IMG/VR virus record: IMGVR_UViG_3300030202_001345
Span: 1 to 64,000 of that record
Length of the DNA: 64,000 bases
Source of the DNA: a virus
Direction: 5' to 3' (one strand)
A program made the translations under genes and the position numbers. Within the stretch, counting starts at the first letter, position 1. Each line of letters begins with the position of its first letter. A model generated the notes under the pieces. The model saw only the letters and a program-made list of their open reading frames with translations, was not told where the DNA came from and did no database searches. This document shows positions 27,970 to 36,332 of the stretch, one piece after another.

Positions 27970-29481
27970 CTAGTGTTTTATCCATTTAGATTTACCACGC
28001 ATAACTTGTACTATCTCGTCAAGTTTAATATTTGATAATCTTATTTTAGCATTTCTTAATTTAGCATATCTATCTTTTTTAAACCTCATAACCACGTACT
28101 CTGGTTGATTGGCTCTTGTTGATAGTATTGAATATAATATTGCCGAGTACATAGCATCTTCCGCTAGCTTAGGAACTTTAGTATCTAAGTCGTAAGCTAA
28201 GCCATCTGATATGTATTCTAGTATTATTATTTTATCTCTAAGGTTTGCAGAAAAACTTATTTTACCCTCTCTTTCATTCATGTTAAACCAACCGTTGTAG
28301 TTAGCGTATTGAGGATCCATACCATAAAGCTCGCCATAACCCGCGTATAATCCAAAACCCCAATCCCCAAACTGTAAAAGATAACCTAACCAGGTTTCGT
28401 CTACTAATTGGTTAAAATATCTATAAGCATTTGTACCCCATCTTTCTTCTACTATAGATGTTCCAGAAATATTAGCATCGTAAACATCTTGTATAGGAAC
28501 ACCTTTGCCATCTTGTAAAGGCATTCTATAAGGACTTTGAGTTAAGTTGTTTGACGGATATATAGGGTGTTTTACACCTTGACTATCATACCAACCCATA
28601 CTAACATAGTTAACATAATCTTGAGGTAGTATAACGCTTAGGTTGTGAGGTATTGTAAGCTCTTGGCTTTTAATACTTTTTAATGTATCATAACTAAACT
28701 CTTGCATAGCTCGTTTAGCAAAGAATATTAGATCAGTTCTTTTTACACTAGGTATTAATTTACCCGCGCCAACATAAGCAACTAAAAAATTATTTATAAT
28801 ATCTTTTAATTTTACATAAGCATAACTACCATAATTTTCCTCAACAACATCTCCAAACGCTTTATCATTTAATGTGGTGCCATACTTGCCTCCATCTAAT
28901 TTTTTTAATTGTACTACAATATATGAGTTTTCATCAAAATTAGTAAAATACTCAAACGTGGTAACACTGCCCCCACCACCATAAAGTAATGTACCATATA
29001 TCAATTCTATCCATGAAACAGTATACTCATTAGTAGCGGCATCGTAAGTTACATTACTTAGTCTAGCAAATCTTACACCTGCAGAACCTGGTGTCCACAC
29101 AACTTGCGATCCTTCAGCTTCAAACTTCATACCAATTTTAGGTATTATTCCACCTGCTGGAACCGTAAACACGGCTTGCGCAGCACCTGGAGGAGACGCA
29201 GAAGTATCTGTGGTAGAACCTGTACCTAAAAAGCTTATTGTATTTCCGACTACTCTAAACTGATTGTTTGTGGAATTTTGCTCTTCATAACTACCTGGTA
29301 AACCAGTAATACTATTGTATATTTTAAAGTTGTTTTGATTATAGTTTTGATTACTAGGATCATCACTTAAAAATTTTAACTTAGTATCAAATGTTGTAGT
29401 AAATTCAAATTGATCAATAACAGTCTGAAATGATTGAGCTCCTTCGTAATATTGCCTATTGTTTTCTTGTATTAATGCCAT
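27970..29481 (-). CDS. ring/adaptor-type structural protein
   Basis: A 503-aa protein. The middle (VKRTDLIFFAKRAMQEFSY, then LTIPHNLSVILPQDYVNYVS) resembles head-to-tail ring proteins of crAss-like phages. The N-terminal 170 residues are beta-rich and Gly/Ser/Thr-rich, and the C-terminus is helical (LAEDAMYSAILYSILSTRA). It lies between the second ring protein and the nozzle protein, which fits the connector stack below the portal. Confidence 0.6.
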   Translation of the reverse strand: MALIQENNRQYYEGAQSFQTVIDQFEFTTTFDTKLKFLSDDPSNQNYNQNNFKIYNSITGLPGSYEEQNSTNNQFRVVGNTISFLGTGSTTDTSASPPGAAQAVFTVPAGGIIPKIGMKFEAEGSQVVWTPGSAGVRFARLSNVTYDAATNEYTVSWIELIYGTLLYGGGGSVTTFEYFTNFDENSYIVVQLKKLDGGKYGTTLNDKAFGDVVEENYGSYAYVKLKDIINNFLVAYVGAGKLIPSVKRTDLIFFAKRAMQEFSYDTLKSIKSQELTIPHNLSVILPQDYVNYVSMGWYDSQGVKHPIYPSNNLTQSPYRMPLQDGKGVPIQDVYDANISGTSIVEERWGTNAYRYFNQLVDETWLGYLLQFGDWGFGLYAGYGELYGMDPQYANYNGWFNMNEREGKISFSANLRDKIIILEYISDGLAYDLDTKVPKLAEDAMYSAILYSILSTRANQPEYVVMRFKKDRYAKLRNAKIRLSNIKLDEIVQVMRGKSKWIKH

Positions 29482-29485
29482 TTAG

Positions 29486-30250
29486 TTAACTTTTTGCGTT
29501 TGCTTCATCTTGCATTACTTGCTGTGTAGCTACTTGTATTATTTGTGGATCTTTTACAATTACACCAGCGTAAGCTAATATTCTTAATATTAAGCTTGTT
29601 TGTTCAGATTGGTGAAGTTCAAATTGTATAGAACCAGATGGTGGATTTGCCGATGAATCATATTGCTCACTGTCGTAAACATATTGACCCCTGCTACCTA
29701 CTGTAAAACCCCACAGTGGTGGTATAGGTTTTCTAACAAAATCTATACTAATTACATTACTTGTATTAATGTTGTTTGGTGATACATACAACTTTTCACC
29801 TTCATATAAGTATACAGGAAAATCATCTGTAGCAGTTAAAAAAGGAGAACTTTGTGAGTTGTAAAAATCAGTTCTATTAACTCTTTCTAATTCTTTAACT
29901 TCACCAAAAGGATTGGTGTATGTAACTAAACCTAGTCTATAGAATTCAACGACTTGGCCTAAACTATTTGTTATAGTTTGTGGTATTGTAAAGTAATTAG
30001 AAGTGTAGGAAAGTGTAGCGGAGTTTTTAAATATAGATAATTTTTCATCTATATTCATTTGCCTATCAGCGTAGTCTACATCCGCTTGAGGTACACGTAA
30101 CTGTTGATTTAAGTCTTCAAAGTATTGCTCAAAGATTTGCAATTGTACTTGATCTGCCACGCTGTTAAATTCTTGTGGCGTCATATAACCACGTTGTTCT
30201 TTATTTAGAATTAACAACACGGTTGAGTATACAGTGTTTACGTTTACCAT
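29486..30250 (-). CDS. ring/adaptor protein
   Basis: A 254-aa protein whose N-terminus (MVNVNTVYSTVLLILNKEQR, then MTPQEFNSVADQVQLQIFEQ) matches my memory of a widespread head-tail connector family in Bacteroidetes podoviruses. A helical N-terminal bundle is followed by a beta domain with a DDFPVYLYEGEKLYV segment and a C-terminal helix. It starts 36 bases after a hairpin, so it may have its own promoter. Confidence 0.65.
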   Translation of the reverse strand: MVNVNTVYSTVLLILNKEQRGYMTPQEFNSVADQVQLQIFEQYFEDLNQQLRVPQADVDYADRQMNIDEKLSIFKNSATLSYTSNYFTIPQTITNSLGQVVEFYRLGLVTYTNPFGEVKELERVNRTDFYNSQSSPFLTATDDFPVYLYEGEKLYVSPNNINTSNVISIDFVRKPIPPLWGFTVGSRGQYVYDSEQYDSSANPPSGSIQFELHQSEQTSLILRILAYAGVIVKDPQIIQVATQQVMQDEANAKS

Positions 30251-30272
30251 TTTATATTTTTAAGTTAATATA

Positions 30273-30292
30273 AAGGCGGCCGAAACCGCCTT
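30273..30292 (-). terminator. hairpin between structural genes
   Basis: A 7-bp inverted repeat, AAGGCGG and CCGCCTT, with a 6-base loop, lies in the 58-base gap between the 257-aa protein and the ring protein. Only a short T-rich run follows on the minus strand, so it is a weak or partial terminator, or an RNA-processing site. Confidence 0.55.
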
Positions 30293-30308
30293 ATATTAAG
30301 ATTACATG

Positions 30309-31082
30309 TTATTTAAACTTTTTCTCTATTGATTTGTAAACTTCAACTCCGTCATCGGTTTTAAAGAATGCAGCCATAGCAGAATAAGGATTTTCATCAT
30401 ATGGTATTGTCATTAATTTTTTGCCATTACTAGCCCAATTAAAAGTTCTTTGATCTTGTGATAAAGAAATTATTTTAGCCTCTGTTGCTTTTATAGCAAA
30501 GTTTCTAAGTTCAATATTCTCATCATTAGCAAGGTCTAAAAACAATTTAGGATTTCTTTTAGCATAAATAATTATATCTCTTTTTAACTCTTTTGAAGTT
30601 AATTTAGATACTTTATTACCAAACTCAACTCTTAATATTGCTTCAGCTAGATCTATATCCATGTTAGCAGCAGCGTTTAAAGCTTCTATTTCTACCGCCA
30701 TGTAATCTAGTGCGTCTTCAGCGTCAGCAACTGTGTTGACTTCTGCATATTTTTTACCCAATAGAGGGTGATATAGTGAAAGTAATTTTTGTAATGATTG
30801 ATACTGTTTTGGAACGTGTAACGAACCTTTTTTAAACATAATATGTCCTAATGTAGCTTCACCTTTTTGTTCATCTACAAATGGACTAGAATGATTAGTA
30901 GCGTATCTTAATTCTCTTACTCCACCTAATTCTTCATCAAACCAAGTTAAAGGGTATCTTTTACCATGTCTTGATGGAATAGTTAATGTTAAAGGATTAT
31001 ACTTACCTAAAACATAATAGTGTCTGTCTTTAATCTCCCAACCTTTTTCTAGTTGTGAAGATACTTTTTTTTCTTTTGTCAT
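30309..31082 (-). CDS. virion-associated protein of unknown role
   Basis: A 257-aa, mostly helical, highly charged protein encoded directly after the major capsid protein. N-terminal segments include RHYYVLGKYNPLTLTIPSRH and LTWFDEELGGVRELRYATN; the C-terminus has Lys/Glu helices. I recognise no catalytic motif. Genes at this position in related phages encode head-associated or connector proteins, so a head role is likely. Confidence 0.5.
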   Translation of the reverse strand: MTKEKKVSSQLEKGWEIKDRHYYVLGKYNPLTLTIPSRHGKRYPLTWFDEELGGVRELRYATNHSSPFVDEQKGEATLGHIMFKKGSLHVPKQYQSLQKLLSLYHPLLGKKYAEVNTVADAEDALDYMAVEIEALNAAANMDIDLAEAILRVEFGNKVSKLTSKELKRDIIIYAKRNPKLFLDLANDENIELRNFAIKATEAKIISLSQDQRTFNWASNGKKLMTIPYDENPYSAMAAFFKTDDGVEVYKSIEKKFK

Positions 31083-31110
31083 AATATAATATAATATAAA
31101 AGTTAAAAAT

Positions 31111-31161
31111 AAGGGTCAGGGCACCCGTTGAGCATTAAGCTTTTTGGTGCCCGTGTACCTT
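31111..31161 (-). terminator. strong terminator after the major capsid gene
   Basis: On the minus strand, GGGCACC pairs with GGTGCCC around a loop that itself contains an AGC/GCT mini-hairpin. Outer AAGGT and ACCCTT can extend the stem, and TTATTTTTAAC follows. A terminator just after the capsid gene would set capsid mRNA above that of downstream genes. Confidence 0.7.
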
Positions 31162-31170
31162 ATATAAATA

Positions 31171-32679
31171 TTAGATGCCTTTGAATAAAACAAAGTTGTT
31201 AGCAGCTTGCACACATAAACATCTTTCAGATAGGAAGTTTACTTCCATCGCATCAAGATCAGATGTGAACGCTCCACCAACGGAACCTGTTAACCAAGAC
31301 TTCATTCGTCTGTCGTCAGCTTGTGATGCTCTATATCTCACGTGTAGGAATGGTCGTCTAATGTTTGTACCTAAAATTTGGTCATAAACAGTAGATGTTC
31401 CAGCCGGTACTAATACACCGTCAATAGAACTTACACCGTATCCAACAACTGGAGCAGTCTCAATCGCACCTCTTGTAGAAGCGTCGTTTAAGTATTTCCA
31501 GTCTGTTTTATAGAAATCATAAGAACCTCGTCTAAAACCAGAGAATCCTAAGTTAAGTGCCATTTGCTCAGAGTTTTCAAATAAACCATAAGCAGTACCA
31601 CCTTCGCCTCCAGCAGAAATACCAGCAAGCATGTCATCAAAAGATAATGCAGTTTCTCTGTTTAAGAAAAGCATGTTCTCTTCAATAGCACCTTGAGTAT
31701 CTAAGTTTCTAAGAATAGAATCGAAAGAATCTAACTGAGAAACACCTCCAACAGGAGCAGCGTTAAACCCAACGTTAATGTTACCTCTATCTTCGATAGC
31801 AGCAAATAAACCTTGAGTACCTTTGAATCCAGCAGCAGCAGCAGATCCAGCAGGAGCACCCGCAGCATCAGCTAACTCACCTTCAACAACAGACATTTCT
31901 AGATAATCTTCAAATCTAAGTCTTGTTTCAGACTCAGCTTTTAAATACCATAAATATCCTGATGTTCCATCTTCAGTAGCTACTTCAACCCAACCGATCT
32001 GAGCAGTGTCAGAACCAGATACAACATATTTGTTTCTGATAATAATTGGTGAATTAGAAAACTGAGTAAATGATGGTGTTATACTTTGATAACCATTAAC
32101 AGCACCTGCACCAGCAGTGTTGTTAGCGATAGAGCTTCCTTTTCCATACTCAGAACCTGAAACAAATATTTTAATATTTGTAGTTGCTAAGTTAGAAAGA
32201 TCAGCCGCACCGTATACAGCTACAGTTAACGCACCAGTTGCAGTGTTACTTGCAGTAACAACACCTTTAGCTTCTTGTCCAGTCTCGTCCATCATAACGA
32301 TAGTTTGATTTGGAGATATAACGTTAGCTACAAAATCTTTAGGATCAGCTGGAGCTAGGTCTACAGGAATTGTTATTGTGTTTACTTGGTCGTTATCACA
32401 ACCTTCGTAACCGATGTGTAATCTGTTTTGTTCTGACCAGATAACTTGGTCTGATGTCATTGGCATTTCAGCGCCTACCATTCTTAGGAAACCAGATAAC
32501 GTTCGGTTACCGTATCTCTCTACTTCTTGTTCGTAGATTTCGGGTAGATATTGCTGAGCAAATGAATCAGAATCACCTGGATTTGCGCCTCCGTTAAACG
32601 ACAAATAGTTAGAATCTAGTATTTGTTGTTTCTGAGACGGCTTGATTGTCCCGAATAACGGGCTTACATTTTGACTCAT
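31171..32679 (-). CDS. major capsid protein
   Basis: A 502-aa protein, presumed HK97-fold. The N-terminal arm (LSFNGGANPGDSDSFAQQYL, then EVERYGNRTLSGFLRMVG), a Gly/Ala/Thr-rich insertion near residues 110-200 and the C-terminal part (FYKTDWKYLNDASTRG, HVRYRASQADDRRMKSWLTG, LDAMEVNFLSERCL) look like capsid proteins of crAss-like and related Bacteroidetes podoviruses. It lies between scaffold and connector genes and is followed by a strong hairpin terminator, as expected for the most abundant virion protein. Confidence 0.85.
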   Translation of the reverse strand: MSQNVSPLFGTIKPSQKQQILDSNYLSFNGGANPGDSDSFAQQYLPEIYEQEVERYGNRTLSGFLRMVGAEMPMTSDQVIWSEQNRLHIGYEGCDNDQVNTITIPVDLAPADPKDFVANVISPNQTIVMMDETGQEAKGVVTASNTATGALTVAVYGAADLSNLATTNIKIFVSGSEYGKGSSIANNTAGAGAVNGYQSITPSFTQFSNSPIIIRNKYVVSGSDTAQIGWVEVATEDGTSGYLWYLKAESETRLRFEDYLEMSVVEGELADAAGAPAGSAAAAGFKGTQGLFAAIEDRGNINVGFNAAPVGGVSQLDSFDSILRNLDTQGAIEENMLFLNRETALSFDDMLAGISAGGEGGTAYGLFENSEQMALNLGFSGFRRGSYDFYKTDWKYLNDASTRGAIETAPVVGYGVSSIDGVLVPAGTSTVYDQILGTNIRRPFLHVRYRASQADDRRMKSWLTGSVGGAFTSDLDAMEVNFLSERCLCVQAANNFVLFKGI

Positions 32680-32684
32680 AATTA

Positions 32685-33884
32685 TTAATTTTTAATTGTT
32701 ACTTTTTTGATTTTTAATTTTGAAGAATCAATACCACTTAGTGCTTTTACTTTTATTCCATTAACAAAAACCTCTCCACTCGCAGTTTTACGAGGCTCTT
32801 GGTCTATGTTCTTGGATTTAGCCATCATATCTCTTACAGCATCGGCTTTACCTTGCTCATAGAAATGACTTGCTATAGTATCAGCATTTTCCGCAGCGTA
32901 TATAGCTTTGTGATAACCAGCCACATCTACCACGTTACCCTCTTTATCGAGAAACTTCTCAATAGTGTTGGCAACATTAGACTGTCTATCTGCAACAGCA
33001 TTAGGGTTTTTAATATTATATCTAAATATTTTTTGGCCTAGTTTGAAATCAAAACCTTTGAATTCTGCGCCAAATAGATTTTTAGTACTGTGTTTAAAAT
33101 CTTCATGTTGTCGGTTTGCTATATCTTTTTCTTCATTATAGCGGCTGAAAAAGTCCATTGCTTTTTGTTGCTCTTGAGTAACGCCCGGTCTCAACTTGAT
33201 CTCGTCGTAATATTTACTCTTTGCATTTTCTAAAAAGCCTTGTGCTTTTGCAACTTCTTCTTTAAACGCAATTTTTTTCTTGCGAATTTCTTTTGGTTCA
33301 TCAACCTCTTCGTCATAATCAAAGTCTTCTAATAAAAGACTTACATCTTCATGATCTAAATGAGGTTTAGTTTGTTTATAATACTCTCTTATTAAAGCTG
33401 TATTATCAACACTAGAGTAGTCAGCATTTAATCTAACATAATCCTCTATATTACCACCAGTATCCTCCATAAAGGAAACTAGTTTTTCAATATTTTCTGG
33501 TAAAGCTTTGCCTGCTACTTGATTATCTCTTATAGCTTCTTTTACTTCTTGCTCTACTTTTTTTGTTTCTTCTTGTACCTGCTCCTCTGTTACTTCTTGG
33601 ATAGGAAGCTCAACATTCGAGCTGGGCTCTTGTACTTGTTCTTCCACTTCAGGTATATCTCTGGTTTGTTTATCTTCAACCAGTTCATCTGTTTTAGGCT
33701 CTGAAACGGCATTGTTTTCTTTTTTAATTTCAACTTTTGTAACCTCAGGAACAACTTCACCTTGAGCTTCTGGAGCTGTGTTAGGTATATCTACTTTAGT
33801 TACGTTATTAATTTTACCTAAGTTTTTAGGTTTTTTAGGTGTTTTAATTTTAAATTCACCTTCTTGTTTTACTTGTTCTGACAT
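32685..33884 (-). CDS. scaffolding protein
   Basis: A 399-aa, very acidic protein. The first 150 residues are low-complexity Glu/Val/Lys (PEVTKVEIKKENNAVSE, EVEEQVQEPSSN), then long helices (KKKIAFKEEVAKAQGFLENA), with a basic C-terminus ending KIKKVTIKN. Composition, position between portal and capsid genes, and the basic tail that would bind capsid protein all match scaffold proteins. Confidence 0.75.
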   Translation of the reverse strand: MSEQVKQEGEFKIKTPKKPKNLGKINNVTKVDIPNTAPEAQGEVVPEVTKVEIKKENNAVSEPKTDELVEDKQTRDIPEVEEQVQEPSSNVELPIQEVTEEQVQEETKKVEQEVKEAIRDNQVAGKALPENIEKLVSFMEDTGGNIEDYVRLNADYSSVDNTALIREYYKQTKPHLDHEDVSLLLEDFDYDEEVDEPKEIRKKKIAFKEEVAKAQGFLENAKSKYYDEIKLRPGVTQEQQKAMDFFSRYNEEKDIANRQHEDFKHSTKNLFGAEFKGFDFKLGQKIFRYNIKNPNAVADRQSNVANTIEKFLDKEGNVVDVAGYHKAIYAAENADTIASHFYEQGKADAVRDMMAKSKNIDQEPRKTASGEVFVNGIKVKALSGIDSSKLKIKKVTIKN

Positions 33885-33911
33885 AATATAATATAATAGT
33901 TAATAAATAAT

Positions 33912-36332
33912 TTATTGCGGCTCAAATTGTTCTAAGCCAAAGCCATCTAGATTATCAAATCCAGCTGACTCAAAGTTTGTAGGTAGCGTATCATTTTTTC
34001 TTTGATCAATCATTTGTGATTGTTGCGAACCTACTATTTTTACTCTTTTATCTTTACGATCTTCTATTTCTTTTTCTTTAGTTTTAGCAGCTTGCATTTG
34101 AGCTTGAGCTAATTGTATATTGTAATTAAACTCTTCAGCCATTAAAAGCTTTTTAATTTCAGCTTCTGTTTGCATGCGTTGTATTTCAAACTGAGATTTA
34201 GCTTGCTCTATTTGAACTTTAGATTCAGTTAAAGCTTGTTGTTTTTGCATTTCAGCTAAAGAAGCTGCCTCTGATGTTTCAGCATTAGCCTTAGCTTGAG
34301 CTTGTATATTCATCATTTGAGCTTGTTGATCTCTTTCTCTTTTCTTTTTCTGAGCTATTTTTAATTTAGCATTAGCTAATTTAAGGTTTTTAATTGCTCT
34401 TAAATCTATAGCGTCAGATAAATCTATGCTTTGTTGTTGTAAAGCCATTTGAATGTTTTGCTCTAGCATAGCTTTTTCCTCTTCATCTGGTTCTAATTCT
34501 AAATATATACCAAACTCCATTAACTGTCTTTCCATTAACTCACCAAGAGTAGCTGTATTAAACATAGATATTGAATCAACTAAAGCTTGTCTTGTTAAAG
34601 GAAAAGCTAATGCATCTGCTGCTCGCAGCGCTATGTTTTCACAATTACGTAAGGTTAAATATAAACAGGATTGTAGAATATGTCTTGTGGCTGTATTACT
34701 GTTAGCGGCTGCTAATTTTTGTAAACCAACCAACGATCCTATTTCAGGAGTACTAGCATCTCTAGCCTCATTTAGCCCCGTCACATCTCTGATCATTTGT
34801 AAATAATACTGATAAGTTTGTATTAAGCTAGCTATTTTAGCATTACCACTACTTGTTTGTAGTTCTTGAATAGGTACCTTACCTCTGTTAGGATCACCCT
34901 CTTGTGTTAAACTTCTACCAACAATACTACCAGTCTGGAAGTACATGTTTAAAGCTTCTTGCGGGTTATAGTTTGTTCCATTACCTAGATCAACCTCTGC
35001 TAAACCATCAACATCTACAAAAACACCATCTGGTACCATACGTGATAACACTTGTTGTAATTTTAAATGTGTTATTTGTATCATATCAGCAAAGGCTGTA
35101 ATACGACTAACTGTGGATTCTATTCTACCCTTATACATACGAGGAGCACATATGTTATAGTTCATGTTTACTTTAGCTATATTACTCATTGGTCGAGTCA
35201 TATTTTTTGCTAACTCCCATCTAAGCATTTTATTCATGCCTAGTATTTTTGCTCCTGAATACAAAACTTCTATTGACCTAGACGCTCTTTCAAAGTTATC
35301 ATTTTTAGGAGGATTAAAAGTATCTGGTTTTTCTAATGCTTTTTCTAAACCATTTTCAGATCTTTTAATTTTAAAAACTTGATCTTGATATGTTTTATAT
35401 TCAAAATATAAAATGTTTACAGTATTGTTATTATCATACTGACCATAGTAATTATTTCTAAAATTAGAATTACCAGGAAATTTTTCTATTTCTTTTAAAT
35501 CTTCAGGCGTTAAATAAGAATATTGTTTTTTAAGTTCTTCTAAACTTATTTGTTTAACTTCACCTACATAATATATATCCTCAAAATTAGGATCTTCAGT
35601 GTAAGAATAAACTAAGTTAGCAGGATCAACATACTCAACACCAATACCGTTAGCTAAATTAAAACTAGTCTTACTACAACCTATACCTAATACAACTAAA
35701 TCTTGAAGTAATCTTCTTTTAGTTAACTGGTATCTATTTCTTTGTAACACATTTTCTATTAACTCTTCTTCTGCTATTTCTACAGATTGTTTATAGGTTA
35801 ATTGCATGTGCAGATCAATCTCTTCTTGAGATTCAGGTAAAGAATCAGGATCTGTTATTGTATAAAAATCTAAACCTGTTTTTTCTTTTGTTTCATTTAA
35901 TAAATCTTTACCATACATATCACGCATTAAACCAGCTGCGTAATTTGTTCTTTGCTTTACAGACTCAGGGTCTTGAGCAAAAGCTTTTATATCATAAACT
36001 TTTGATGACATACCATTTACTAGTATATCAACAAACTTAGGTATAATAGGCACTGGCTTCCAATCAAGATTTAAATAGCTTAAGTCACCATTTATTGATA
36101 ACTCATCTTTATATTTTTGTACTGACTGCTCTCCTCTAGCATATAATCTTAAAGAATTAAAATACTGCCAGTTGTTTCCAAACCTGCCAGCTGCTCCAAG
36201 ACCTCTATCACCAGCCCACCATTCACCTTCTATAGCCCTAGCAACTGCTAATCCATATTCCATTGTGCTTTTCTCTTCATCTGGTACCACCTGACTAGGG
36301 AAAGAACTATTTGGATTTGTATATATATTCAT
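33912..36332 (-). CDS. portal protein
   Basis: An 806-aa portal ring protein through which DNA is packaged. The N-terminal region (EGEWWAGDRGLGAAGRFGNN, then LRLYARGEQSVQKY, INGDLSYLNLDWKPVPIIPK) is a pattern I associate with crAss-like portals. The C-terminus is a long Gln/Ala/Lys coiled coil (about residues 640-770), as expected for a barrel reaching into the capsid. It starts directly after the terminase stop codon. Confidence 0.85.
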   Translation of the reverse strand: MNIYTNPNSSFPSQVVPDEEKSTMEYGLAVARAIEGEWWAGDRGLGAAGRFGNNWQYFNSLRLYARGEQSVQKYKDELSINGDLSYLNLDWKPVPIIPKFVDILVNGMSSKVYDIKAFAQDPESVKQRTNYAAGLMRDMYGKDLLNETKEKTGLDFYTITDPDSLPESQEEIDLHMQLTYKQSVEIAEEELIENVLQRNRYQLTKRRLLQDLVVLGIGCSKTSFNLANGIGVEYVDPANLVYSYTEDPNFEDIYYVGEVKQISLEELKKQYSYLTPEDLKEIEKFPGNSNFRNNYYGQYDNNNTVNILYFEYKTYQDQVFKIKRSENGLEKALEKPDTFNPPKNDNFERASRSIEVLYSGAKILGMNKMLRWELAKNMTRPMSNIAKVNMNYNICAPRMYKGRIESTVSRITAFADMIQITHLKLQQVLSRMVPDGVFVDVDGLAEVDLGNGTNYNPQEALNMYFQTGSIVGRSLTQEGDPNRGKVPIQELQTSSGNAKIASLIQTYQYYLQMIRDVTGLNEARDASTPEIGSLVGLQKLAAANSNTATRHILQSCLYLTLRNCENIALRAADALAFPLTRQALVDSISMFNTATLGELMERQLMEFGIYLELEPDEEEKAMLEQNIQMALQQQSIDLSDAIDLRAIKNLKLANAKLKIAQKKKRERDQQAQMMNIQAQAKANAETSEAASLAEMQKQQALTESKVQIEQAKSQFEIQRMQTEAEIKKLLMAEEFNYNIQLAQAQMQAAKTKEKEIEDRKDKRVKIVGSQQSQMIDQRKNDTLPTNFESAGFDNLDGFGLEQFEPQ

